Source: JBJTUH01 sp044346175 (GTDB lineage: Bacteria; Cyanobacteriota; Vampirovibrionia; Vampirovibrionales; JAJTHC01). From it: a stretch of 64,000 nt of DNA. Shown piece after piece: positions 19,243 to 27,560 of this stretch (positions within the stretch are counted from its first letter, which is position 1; every line of letters starts with the position of its first letter). A model generated the notes under the pieces. The model did not search any database and was not told where the DNA came from. It saw only the letters and a list, made by a program, of their open reading frames with translations. The DNA is taken from NCBI GenBank assembly GCA_044346175.1, contig JBIIZQ010000003.1, positions 109,271 to 173,270 on the forward strand, read 5' to 3'. The position numbers were made by a program, and so were the translations under genes.

Positions 19243-19722
19243 ATGACCTTACTTAACACTGTTTCCTCAGGATTAACTGACACCATGTCAATAACATTGT
19301 CTCAAAATGAAACATTGTTACTTACAAAACTACAAAGTTTTTTACATCATGTCCCCCATGACTCTGCCCATAACTCTGAACGTATCTATGTGTCACTGAA
19401 TCAATTAAGAGATTGGGTCAATCACCACATAGAGGGGGTCGAACTTTACCTTGAAGATGTATGGCATGAGCGTATTCCTCATAAAACATGTTTTGAATAT
19501 CTTTTACGTTCGTTACGTACCAAGGATGAAACCGACCCCATTGGTTACGATTGTTACAGTCACCACCAAGATAGCCAAGGGGTATGGCATTTGGGGCATT
19601 ATGAATACTCTACCTATCTTATGCCTGACTTAACCCCCTTAATCCTCTTTTTAAGGCACCATGGTCCAGAGCCTTGGGAAGCTTATCTTGAAACCTTAAT
19701 GCCTGTTCTTAACCCATATTAA
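19243..19722 (+). CDS. Hypothetical protein
   Basis: About 160 residues, unrecognised. It is soluble and rich in Leu, His and acidic residues, with a compact look (RIYVSLNQLRDWVNHH, WHLGHYEYSTYLMPD). The start is uncertain: the ATGs at 19231 and 19243 lie inside a palindrome, and the ATG at 19285 is also possible. It lies 118 bp after flgE on the same strand, so it could be co-transcribed with the hook genes unless the hairpin between them stops transcription. Confidence 0.55.
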   Translation: MTLLNTVSSGLTDTMSITLSQNETLLLTKLQSFLHHVPHDSAHNSERIYVSLNQLRDWVNHHIEGVELYLEDVWHERIPHKTCFEYLLRSLRTKDETDPIGYDCYSHHQDSQGVWHLGHYEYSTYLMPDLTPLILFLRHHGPEPWEAYLETLMPVLNPY

Positions 19723-19812
19723 CGGTTATTTACATTATGACAGGTATCGTTTATTTACACATGTTCACAAAGTAACTGTTTGTATTCTATTGTTACTGAC
19801 AGCTGTATTAAA

Positions 19813-19841
19813 TTGGATACCTCTGTTATAGTACTTTATAT
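19813..19841 (+). promoter_or_regulatory. Candidate sigma70-type promoter for nanE
   Basis: TTGGAT (19813-19818), a 17-bp spacer and TTATAT (19836-19841), about 60 bp before the likely nanE start. An AGTAAC-N15-GTTACT dyad lies just upstream at 19771-19797. Confidence 0.4.
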
Positions 19842-19900
19842 CTTGTCATCATGTGAAGATTTGTATTTTATATTCCTTTTTTATTGAAGCATTTTTTCTT

Positions 19901-20632
19901 ATGCTCACCACTTCTTTACAAGATTCTTTGAAACATTGGTTACATCACCGACTCATTGTTTCCGTTCAAGCGGAAGGGGATGAGCCTCTTAACCGTCCTG
20001 AATTACTAACCGCCTTCGCCGAAACCGTTATGTTAAGTGGTGTAAAGACCTTTAGAATGGCAGGGGTTTCAAATATTAAGTATTTTAAAGACAAACACCC
20101 TGAGAGTATTGTCATTGGCTTAACCAAGCACAGTAGCTTATCCGATAACCCTTGGGGCAAGGTGTACATTACACCGACTTTTGAAGATGTTCTCTCACTT
20201 TATGAAGCGGGTGCTGGCATCGTGGCTGTGGATGCCACACAACGCCTTCGCCCATGTGGAACACCCACATCTGTATGGCTCAAAACACTTAAAACCACGT
20301 TACCTCATATCCCTATTTGGGCGGACTGTGCCACGATTGAGGATGTTGAAGTAGCCTATCAGTGTGGTGTTGAGGTGGTTGCAACCACCCTATTTGGTTA
20401 TACCTTGGAAACACGTGACCAAGCAGAAAAAGAAACCCCAGGGTTTTCGTTTCTGAGTCAAGCACGTGCTTGCATGCCCAAGGAAAGCCAAACCAGTTTA
20501 GTCCTTGAAGGACGGGTGTGGGAACCTTGGCACATCCGAGAGGCTTATGAACGAGGGGCTGATGCCATCGTCGTCGGGTCAGCCATTACCCGCCCTCAAC
20601 TGATTACCCAACGCTTTATAGCCGCTGGCTAA
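19901..20632 (+). CDS. nanE: N-acetylmannosamine-6-phosphate 2-epimerase
   Basis: Converts N-acetylmannosamine 6-phosphate to N-acetylglucosamine 6-phosphate in sialic-acid and amino-sugar catabolism. TIM-barrel features typical of NanE are visible: VSVQAEGDEPLN, a SGVKTFRM region, VIGLTKHS, GAGIVAVDATQR, WADCATIEDVEVA and the closing phosphate site GADAIVVGSAITRP. The frame is open to a GTG at 19853, but the ATG at 19901 gives the normal length (~244 aa). No nanA or nanK is adjacent. The ROK kinase at 54-55 kb is a possible but unproven partner. Confidence 0.9.
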   Translation: MLTTSLQDSLKHWLHHRLIVSVQAEGDEPLNRPELLTAFAETVMLSGVKTFRMAGVSNIKYFKDKHPESIVIGLTKHSSLSDNPWGKVYITPTFEDVLSLYEAGAGIVAVDATQRLRPCGTPTSVWLKTLKTTLPHIPIWADCATIEDVEVAYQCGVEVVATTLFGYTLETRDQAEKETPGFSFLSQARACMPKESQTSLVLEGRVWEPWHIREAYERGADAIVVGSAITRPQLITQRFIAAG

Positions 20633-20678
20633 GCCCCCCCCACACACACAGACACAACGAGGCTTCTCTCTCTTATTA

Positions 20679-20714
20679 AAAGGATTGCTATCTCTTAGGA
20701 GATAGCAATCCTTT
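20679..20714. terminator. Hairpin between convergent nanE and dnaK
   Basis: A 16-bp perfect stem (AAAGGATTGCTATCTC and its complement) with the 4-base loop TTAG. Short T-runs on both sides suggest a bidirectional terminator. Confidence 0.75.
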
Positions 20715-20771
20715 ATCACGAGGCAATACACACACTCCCCAAGCATCGCCTGTCAGGAGAGGTGACAGAAC

Positions 20772-22610
20772 CTAGACAGTCTTAAAATCGGCATCAATGA
20801 CATCATCTTGCTTGGTGGCTTGCGTCTCGGTTGAAGTAGACTCAGCCGCAGAAGCTGTTGCAGAAGCTTCACCCGACTCATAAGCCTTGGCAGCAATGCC
20901 ATACGTGACTTGTTGTAATTCATCCAAAGCGGTTTTCAAGGTTTCAAGCGACGTATCTTCTTTTGCAAGAAGGTCACGGATTTTTTGAATCCCTTCCTCT
21001 GCTTTCGTTTTTTCTTCAGCAGTCACTTTTTCACCAAGGTCTTTGAGCATTTTTTCAAGACTGAAGCAGGTTTGGTCTGCCTGATTGCGTAACTCTATCA
21101 ACTCTTTACGCTGTTTGTCTGCTTCGGCATGTTGTTCTGCTTCCTTGACCATACGCTCCACTTCATCGTTGCCAAGATTCGTGCTTGCGGTAATGGTAAT
21201 GGTTTGTTCCTTATTGGTCGCAAGGTCTTTCGCAGAAACATTTACAATACCGTTGGCATCAATATCAAACGTGACTTCAACCTTGGGTACGCCACGAGGG
21301 GCAGGAGGAATACCATCCAAATGGAACGTTCCCAACACCTTGTTATCACGTGCCATAGAGCGTTCACCTTGACACACAACCACTTCAACCCCAGGTTGAT
21401 TATCAGCAGCGGTAGAGAAAATCTGGCTACGACGCACAGGAATGGTCGTATTCCGTTCAATTAAAGGGGTCATCACACCGCCAAGAGTTTCAAGACCAAG
21501 GGTAAGCGGTGTTACATCAAGTAACACAATATCTTTCACTTCACCTGCTAATACCCCCGCTTGCACGGCAGCACCAATGGCCACCACTTCATCAGGGTTC
21601 ACACCTTGATGAGGGTCTTTACCTGTTAAACGCTTCACCAAGGCTTGCACGGCAGGAATACGGGTTGAACCACCCACAAGTACCACTTCATCCACCTGAG
21701 CCGCTTGAAGACCGGCATCCTTGAGCGCTTTTTCAACAGGAATACGGCAGCGTTCCACTAAGTCAGCACTTAACGCTTCAAACTTTGCACGGGTAAGATT
21801 CATTTCCAAGTGCTTAGGACCATCTTGGTCAGCCGTAATGAAAGGCAAGCTAATTTGGGTTTGAGTCACAGCAGAAAGCTCAATTTTAGCTTTTTCTGCG
21901 GCTTCTTTCAAACGTTGAAGGGCTTGAGGGTCTTTAGAGAGGTCAATGGTTTCTTGTTTTTTGAACTCCTCCACAAGCCAATCAATAATTTTTTGGTCAA
22001 AGTCATCCCCTCCCAAATGGGTATCCCCACTGGTGGATTTTACTTCAAAAATACCATCGCCTACTTCAAGCACGGACACGTCAAACGTACCACCCCCAAG
22101 GTCAAAGACCAAGATTTTTTCTTCGCTTTGTTTGTCTAATCCGTAAGCCAAGGCTGCTGCAGTGGGTTCGTTCACAATACGTAATACTTCAACCCCTGCA
22201 ATTTTACCCGCATCCTTGGTGGCTTGACGCTCACTGTCATTAAAATAAGCTGGTACGGTAATGACAGCCTGAGTCACCTTTTCTCCTAAGTAGGCTGAGG
22301 CATCATCCACCAATTTACGCAGAATAATCCCCGAAATTTCTTGAGGCGTATAATCTTTCCCATCAATTTGCCACGTATGAGACGTACCCATGTGGCGTTT
22401 ATTGGAGGCAATGGTGTTTTTATGGTTCATGACTGCTTGACGTTTCGCAACCTGGCCCACCAAACGCTCACCATTTTTGAAAGCCACCACGGAAGGGGTC
22501 GTGCGGCTCCCTTCAGCATTTGCAATCACAACAGGTTGTCCACCTTCCATGACCGCAACCACACTATTGGTCGTCCCTAGGTCAATACCTACAACTTTTC
22601 CCATCATCAT
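20772..22610 (-). CDS. dnaK: Chaperone DnaK (Hsp70)
   Basis: ATP-dependent chaperone. The nucleotide-binding domain has VVGIDLGTTNSVVAVMEGG at the N terminus, VITVPAYFNDSERQATKDAG and VLVFDLGGGTFDVSVLEVG. The substrate-binding domain contains DVTPLTLGLETLGG. The 612-residue protein ends in DVIDADFKTV instead of the EEV-like ending of many DnaK proteins. Starts with three tandem ATGs and no clear Shine-Dalgarno sequence. No grpE or dnaJ is adjacent, and no CIRCE element is seen in the upstream 270 bp. Confidence 0.97.
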   Translation of the reverse strand: MMMGKVVGIDLGTTNSVVAVMEGGQPVVIANAEGSRTTPSVVAFKNGERLVGQVAKRQAVMNHKNTIASNKRHMGTSHTWQIDGKDYTPQEISGIILRKLVDDASAYLGEKVTQAVITVPAYFNDSERQATKDAGKIAGVEVLRIVNEPTAAALAYGLDKQSEEKILVFDLGGGTFDVSVLEVGDGIFEVKSTSGDTHLGGDDFDQKIIDWLVEEFKKQETIDLSKDPQALQRLKEAAEKAKIELSAVTQTQISLPFITADQDGPKHLEMNLTRAKFEALSADLVERCRIPVEKALKDAGLQAAQVDEVVLVGGSTRIPAVQALVKRLTGKDPHQGVNPDEVVAIGAAVQAGVLAGEVKDIVLLDVTPLTLGLETLGGVMTPLIERNTTIPVRRSQIFSTAADNQPGVEVVVCQGERSMARDNKVLGTFHLDGIPPAPRGVPKVEVTFDIDANGIVNVSAKDLATNKEQTITITASTNLGNDEVERMVKEAEQHAEADKQRKELIELRNQADQTCFSLEKMLKDLGEKVTAEEKTKAEEGIQKIRDLLAKEDTSLETLKTALDELQQVTYGIAAKAYESGEASATASAAESTSTETQATKQDDVIDADFKTV

Positions 22611-22886
22611 AACGTGCTACACTCCATGATTAAGTTTGCAAATAAGAAGTCAACTTTAAAAACTAAAACGCTATTTACAGATGCCGCAAGTGAAAAACGC
22701 ACCCATAGGTCACCAAACGATGCAGGGGCAAAGCCAGTTAAAGCCTATAGCATGTTATCTTGCAGTGTGGGGGTATCTTTGTTTCAGAGAGTATCAAAGG
22801 AAAGCCCCCCGAGAGCTTTCTCTTTAGCATACGGCAAAGCAAAGAAAAACAAGAGAGTCCTTTAGAAAATTTTTAGCCTTGTCTTG

Positions 22887-23540
22887 TTAGTGTTGTAATG
22901 TTGCCCAATCGGCTTTGAATTGTTGAATGCCTTTTTCTGTCAAAGGATGGTAATAGGATTGCTTTAAAACTTTCAAAGGAATGGTTGCCACATGGGCACC
23001 CGCTTCCAAACACTGCGTCACATGCAATGGGCCACGAATGGAAGCCGCTAAAATCTGGCTTTTGTACCCATGGGTTTCCACCACATCCACCGCTTGGCGA
23101 ATGAGTGCCATACCATCTTGACCCAAATCATCCAAGCGTCCCACAAAGGCACTGATAAACGTGGCTCCCGCAGCAGCGGCTAACAACACCTGAGGCAGAC
23201 TAAAAATAAGGGTTACGTTCGTAGGAATTCCTCGTTGGGAAAGTACCGCAACGGCTTTCATACCCTCAATACCAAAAGGGATTTTAATACAGACACCTTC
23301 CCCCCAAGTCACAAACTCTTCAGCTTCCCGAATCATCCCCTCAGCATCATCAGACATCACTTCCATACTGACAGGGCAACCAGGAAAAAGTTTACAAATC
23401 TCCTGAATAATAGGCTTTACATCCCCTTGGGTCTGCTTTGCCAACAGCGTAGGATTCGTCGTCACACCAGACACCACACCAAGCGTGGCAGCTTCACGTA
23501 ACTCTTGCAAATCAGCGGTATCTACAAAAATTTTCATCAT
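22887..23540 (-). CDS. tal: Transaldolase (small FSA/TalC type)
   Basis: Moves a dihydroxyacetone unit between sugar phosphates in the non-oxidative pentose phosphate pathway. At 217 aa it belongs to the short class that includes fructose-6-phosphate aldolase. Motifs are MKIFVDTADLQEL at the start, GVTTNPTLLAKQ near residue 30, the Schiff-base lysine in VCIKIPFGIEGMKA near 85, and SAFVGRLDDLGQDG. Starts with tandem ATGs. It is upstream of dnaK with a 276-bp gap. Family certain; transaldolase versus aldolase activity cannot be settled from sequence alone. Confidence 0.93.
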   Translation of the reverse strand: MMKIFVDTADLQELREAATLGVVSGVTTNPTLLAKQTQGDVKPIIQEICKLFPGCPVSMEVMSDDAEGMIREAEEFVTWGEGVCIKIPFGIEGMKAVAVLSQRGIPTNVTLIFSLPQVLLAAAAGATFISAFVGRLDDLGQDGMALIRQAVDVVETHGYKSQILAASIRGPLHVTQCLEAGAHVATIPLKVLKQSYYHPLTEKGIQQFKADWATLQH

Positions 23541-23951
23541 CGTTCATCAACGTCCTTCATGGCAGGTTAAACTTGGCAAGTCAAACATGGTTATTTAAAT
23601 AGAGTGAGCAAGTGGGGTTAAAGACTTTCCCCGGAAGGGCATACCTCACAACAAGCATCCCTCATCATCCATGGGAAAGGGTTTACATGAAATACGCCTT
23701 GCTTCATACAAAGCCCCTTGTCCCCTTCAAGCATACCTCAAACAAGGGACATCCTCACACCCTTACTGACAAGCCCTTATTGAATGGTTTATGATACTGG
23801 TATGGTAACGCTTGGATAGCTCCTCAGGCGTGCTATCAACCGTGCTACTCAATGCGACACACTTGCGACACACTGATATCACCCTCCTCTCTCTCCTTGC
23901 CCTACACCACAGTATTTCATGTCACAACCCTACCAAGGATACCCACGCATC
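23541..23951. other. Intergenic region, nothing recognisable
   Basis: About 410 bp between the divergent transaldolase gene and the TrbI-like gene. Only short out-of-frame reading frames are present. No RNA gene, strong promoter or repeat was identified. Confidence 0.4.
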
Positions 23952-25157
23952 ATGAGGTTGATGAAGCTATTTGTTCCTATCAATCCCTTATCCACCATCC
24001 CCCTCCTCTCATGCAAATCAGGGCTGTGGATGTTACTCATGGTGCTGCTAGGTTCTCTAGGGTCTGGTCTCTCGTTTGCGGAACCCCTCCCTGCCACAAA
24101 TCGCCCTTTTCAAGGACATGTTTTAACGCAAGGTACCCTACCTCAAAGCAGTTCAGGTCCTCTGGAAGTTAAATCAGGAACCCTCCTTGATATTTCCATT
24201 TCAACCACGGCTGAAACATCCCTCACCCAAGTAGGTGAAGATTTTTATGGCAAAATTTCAAAAGATTACTACATTGGCTCCCAACTTGCCATTCCAGCAG
24301 GTACCGTATTACATGGTCGTATTGACCAAGTGGTTGCCCCTAAACGAGCGGGTAAAGACGGCTATGCCACAGTTAAGTTTGACCAAATGATTTTTCCTGA
24401 TGGTCGAGAAATTAGCATGTCTGGTGAAAGTTCTTCACAGCCCACAAAAGGCAAAAGACTCTTGAATGCCACCACACGTGTGGCAGGACACACCCTAGGC
24501 GGGGCATTGCTCGGCACATTACTCATGGCACGCTCTGGAGGCATTTTATTTGCAAGCGCCACCAGTGGCTATAACTTTTTAGGTGCGGCCGCCGTAGGGG
24601 CAGGAGCAGGTTTGGGTGTCGCCCTCGCTCGCAAAGGCGAACACAAATCCCTTGACCCTGGGGCTGGACTACAAATCAGGCTAGAGACCCCTCTTCATTT
24701 AACCCCCACCTCTCAAGACAGCGTATCTCAAGGCGTTCGTGAACAAACGCAAATGCTTGAAGGGTTAAAGGTCAGTATTCTTGAAACACAAGCAGTCAAA
24801 GACATGTTTGGTGAACCCACCCTACTACAAGTCACCCTTGATGTCGAAAACCGTAGTCCTTTTAGTTTTACACTTTTCGACATGGCTTTAGTCGATAGTT
24901 ATGAAACGGCTCATTTTCTAAGCCCTTTTGGTTCAGAAGATACCCTCGGGTTTTCACAAAAAATCAGCCCTCAATCTCGTCTAAAAGGCACCTTAACCTT
25001 TCAAGTCGATAACCCGCAACTCTCCCACCGGCTTGTACTCTACAAACAATACACCCGAGAACCCATTGCCAGTATTCCTCTACATTTCAATATCCCCAAA
25101 GTCACGCTACCTAGTCAGAAAAAGGTAGGCAAGCTGGGCAGTGTTTCTTCCCATTAA
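23952..25157 (+). CDS. Exported protein with TrbI/VirB10-like domain
   Basis: A ~401-residue protein with a signal peptide or N-terminal anchor (hydrophobic WMLLMVLLGSLGSGLSFA). A beta-rich region at about residues 80-190 resembles the C-terminal domain of TrbI/VirB10 proteins: YIGSQLAIPAGTVLHGRIDQ, YATVKFDQMIFPDGREISM, then a Gly/Ala-rich hydrophobic hairpin (AAAVGAGAGLGVALA). VirB10 links inner and outer membrane in type IV secretion, but no other secretion genes are nearby and the length is on the short side, so the role is uncertain. The frame opens at 23919; I prefer ATG 23952. Confidence 0.68.
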   Translation: MRLMKLFVPINPLSTIPLLSCKSGLWMLLMVLLGSLGSGLSFAEPLPATNRPFQGHVLTQGTLPQSSSGPLEVKSGTLLDISISTTAETSLTQVGEDFYGKISKDYYIGSQLAIPAGTVLHGRIDQVVAPKRAGKDGYATVKFDQMIFPDGREISMSGESSSQPTKGKRLLNATTRVAGHTLGGALLGTLLMARSGGILFASATSGYNFLGAAAVGAGAGLGVALARKGEHKSLDPGAGLQIRLETPLHLTPTSQDSVSQGVREQTQMLEGLKVSILETQAVKDMFGEPTLLQVTLDVENRSPFSFTLFDMALVDSYETAHFLSPFGSEDTLGFSQKISPQSRLKGTLTFQVDNPQLSHRLVLYKQYTREPIASIPLHFNIPKVTLPSQKKVGKLGSVSSH

Positions 25158-25182
25158 GAAAGCTTAACAAATTTCAAATTTC

Positions 25183-25219
25183 AAAAGCAACCCTCTGTAT
25201 GATAACAAGGGTTGCTTTT
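25183..25219. terminator. Bidirectional terminator between the TrbI-like gene and dnaN
   Basis: AAAAGCAACCCT and its perfect complement AGGGTTGCTTTT around a 13-base loop, giving A-runs and T-runs on both sides of a 12-bp stem between convergent genes. Confidence 0.85.
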
Positions 25220-25258
25220 AAAACTTTAAGGCAATGCCTACGCCTTTTTACCCAAGTA

Positions 25259-26449
25259 TTACGAGCGTACTTGAACAGGCATCACGAGGGCAAGATGCAA
25301 AGCACCATCCACGGAGGGACGGAAGACAGCGGGCGCCAAAGGTCCGTTCGTTTCAAGCGTCACAATATCGGCATCCATGACACGTAAGGCATCCAGCACA
25401 TAACGATAATTGAAAGCAAACTCAATAGGTTCGCCTTCAAGTGAAACCACCAATTTATTAAAACACTCACTGTCATCTCTGTTTGCGGACAAACTCGTTA
25501 ACCCTTGCGCATCGGTCGAAAACTTAACAATATGGTGTCTATCACTGGCACTCAAGGCAGTGAGTTCCAGTTTATTGAGTAGCTCTTGGCGTTGAAAAGT
25601 CAAACGATAAGCAAACTGCGTCGGAATGAGTTGTTCATAACGAGGATACTGCCCATCCAAGAGACGAGAAATCACTTGGCTCACACCACCCATCAAATAA
25701 ATCTGCCCCTCATGCAAAGCACACTGTACTGTCGACTGAGCATCCAATTGTCCTTGAGTCAATTTATAAAACTCTTGAAGCGTTTTTGCAGGAATAATCG
25801 CACTCATCGGCTGAGCTTCAAGCTGCATCCAAGCCTCCTGAGACATACTACCTGCTTCAAGCGATACAATCGTTTGTGCAAGTCGTGAGCCATCCGTAGA
25901 CGCTAATTCCAAGCGTCCATGGGTCAGTTTTAAAGACACACCACTTAAAACGCTATGGGCTTCCTGAGGGGAGGCTGCATAAACGGTTTGTTGTAAAGCC
26001 CGTAAAAACGTTTGTCCAGGAAAAGTCAAAAAAGACATTTCAGGTAAAGAAGCCACACGAGGAAATTCTTCAGCGGGGAAGGTACGAATGGTAAAAGCCC
26101 CATCACAATAAACCAATTTTGCAACCTGTGCTTGGGCATCAAAAGCCAATTGAATCACAGATTCTGTATTAGGAAGCTTGGATAAAATTTCAGAGAGAAA
26201 CTTAGGCGAAATGGTTGCCTTCCCTTCCTCTTGGACTTCCGCCTCAACAATCGTCCGAATAGACAAATCTAAATCAGTCCCTAACAAAACCAAGTGAGGC
26301 ACAGGCAACGCATACCAAGGTGAAGCACCTGTGTAGGCTTCAATCAACACCTGAGACAAAATGGGTTGCACGGGTCGTTGTACCGTGGCACGTGCCACAG
26401 ATTGCAACGCCATCTGTAATTTTGATTTTTGAACAGTAAAACGCATCAT
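25259..26449 (-). CDS. dnaN: DNA polymerase III beta subunit (sliding clamp)
   Basis: Ring-shaped clamp that holds the replicative polymerase on DNA. Three clamp domains are visible over 396 residues. Motifs include MRFTVQKSKLQMALQSVARA at the start, FLRALQQTVYAAS, GRLELASTDGSRLAQ, FEFNYRYVLDAL-like IEFAFNYRYVLDALR, and the family ending LALVMPVQVRS. Starts with two tandem ATGs. dnaA and recF, common neighbours, are not in this window. A long non-coding region lies directly upstream. Confidence 0.96.
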   Translation of the reverse strand: MMRFTVQKSKLQMALQSVARATVQRPVQPILSQVLIEAYTGASPWYALPVPHLVLLGTDLDLSIRTIVEAEVQEEGKATISPKFLSEILSKLPNTESVIQLAFDAQAQVAKLVYCDGAFTIRTFPAEEFPRVASLPEMSFLTFPGQTFLRALQQTVYAASPQEAHSVLSGVSLKLTHGRLELASTDGSRLAQTIVSLEAGSMSQEAWMQLEAQPMSAIIPAKTLQEFYKLTQGQLDAQSTVQCALHEGQIYLMGGVSQVISRLLDGQYPRYEQLIPTQFAYRLTFQRQELLNKLELTALSASDRHHIVKFSTDAQGLTSLSANRDDSECFNKLVVSLEGEPIEFAFNYRYVLDALRVMDADIVTLETNGPLAPAVFRPSVDGALHLALVMPVQVRS

Positions 26450-27022
26450 CGATGTAAGGTCACTTCCAGAATATCCCTAGGCTTATAAAATCACTGTATT
26501 CACTCTAGCTAAAAGCCATTCCCTCGTGCAAGTGTTCCACACAAACTTTTACACATACACATCATACAGGCACATCACACAAGCTACCGTAACTTTTTCT
26601 AACGTTTGAACCGTCATCACTAAACAGACATTCCCATAAGAAACCCCATATACAATTTAAATTTAATAACATTATTCATCATCTTATATAAGGGTTGTCA
26701 GTTATGTCAGAAATCCAAATCCCTCTTGCAGCACAGGTGTTTCAGCCTTTCCGATATTGTCAGTAAGTGGTGTCAGTCATAAAACATTTTCGACAAGTTA
26801 CAAAGTAACAACCCTTCGTTATGTAAAATCGTGCAGAAAAAAACACCTAACCCTCACCGTTACAAAAGACTTATTGACAACTTGTGAACAGCCTTTAGTG
26901 ACTTAAGGACAAGATATTGACAGCACGAATCCACTGAATGTAGAAAACACACGGCATGACCCTGTGAAGGTCAAGGTATTCTCTTTATAAAGGTTCAAAA
27001 TAAGGCTTCAAAAAAGGACGCT
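26450..27022. other. 570-bp non-coding region upstream of dnaN (origin candidate, unproven)
   Basis: No gene is present. It has an AT-rich tract at about 26650-26690 and four TGTCAG repeats (26696-26701, 26705-26710, 26758-26763, 26771-26776). It also has a GTTAC-AAA-GTAAC dyad (26797-26809) and TGTTCACAAGTTGTCAA on the minus strand (26874-26890). AT-rich DNA plus iterated short motifs beside dnaN would fit a replication origin, but no consensus DnaA box (TTATNCACA) was found. A complex dnaN promoter region explains it equally well. Confidence 0.35.
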
Positions 27023-27517
27023 TTACAAAGTATGTGTTACATGAGGTACTGTCATGGCGGTGGTGGGCCATAATCGGGCATAATGGCTCATGGGGGGTAC
27101 TTTGGCTTGTACTTTTACAATATGACCTTGGTACCAGTGGGGTGCCAAGGATGCAATGAGCGAGGTCTGTAAAAAGGTCGTTACTGCCTGAGATAAAGCA
27201 GGGCTGTAAAAAAGTAATTCCTGACCGATACTGGCGTGCTTGACCCATACCTCCAACACAAAGCGTGGTGGGTGGTGTGTTCCAGGGGGAAGGGGTTTAA
27301 GACCTGCAATCATACACGATGCTTGGAGTGACTCTGGGAAGTGTGCCAAAAGCTCGCTTTCAAGGTCATGCGTTTTTTTTGCAACCTCAAGATGGCTTTT
27401 GAGTAAGGAGCGTTCAAGAATCTTTGACAGACTCTCGGGTGCCATGGCTCGTAAGCAAGGTTTTGAGTCGGGCTTGAAAGGCTTGCGTTTGGAAGGTTTG
27501 AATCGAGAAGGAGGCAC
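27023..27517 (-). CDS. DUF721 / DciA-like protein
   Basis: A 164-residue basic protein resembling the DUF721 family, which includes DciA, the loader of the replicative helicase in bacteria lacking DnaC. The diagnostic part is FVLEVWVKHASIGQELLFYS followed by a helical segment with LIASLAPHWYQGHIVKVQ, matching the usual L-x-V-x-V...QEL...L pattern. The N terminus is rich in Lys/Arg/Pro. The start is a GTG (27517); ATG 27445 is an alternative. Its place between gltX and the dnaN region fits a replication role. The match is weak and read by eye. Confidence 0.5.
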   Translation of the reverse strand: MPPSRFKPSKRKPFKPDSKPCLRAMAPESLSKILERSLLKSHLEVAKKTHDLESELLAHFPESLQASCMIAGLKPLPPGTHHPPRFVLEVWVKHASIGQELLFYSPALSQAVTTFLQTSLIASLAPHWYQGHIVKVQAKVPPMSHYARLWPTTAMTVPHVTHTL

Positions 27518-27560
27518 GAGGATACGAAAGCCTTATATCCATAAGAACGCTAATAGGCGT

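Noticed and set aside
22611..22886. CIRCE heat-shock operator before dnaK
   Set aside because: No TTAGCACTC-N9-GAGTGCTAA match; only a short GAAAGC/GCTTTC pair was found.
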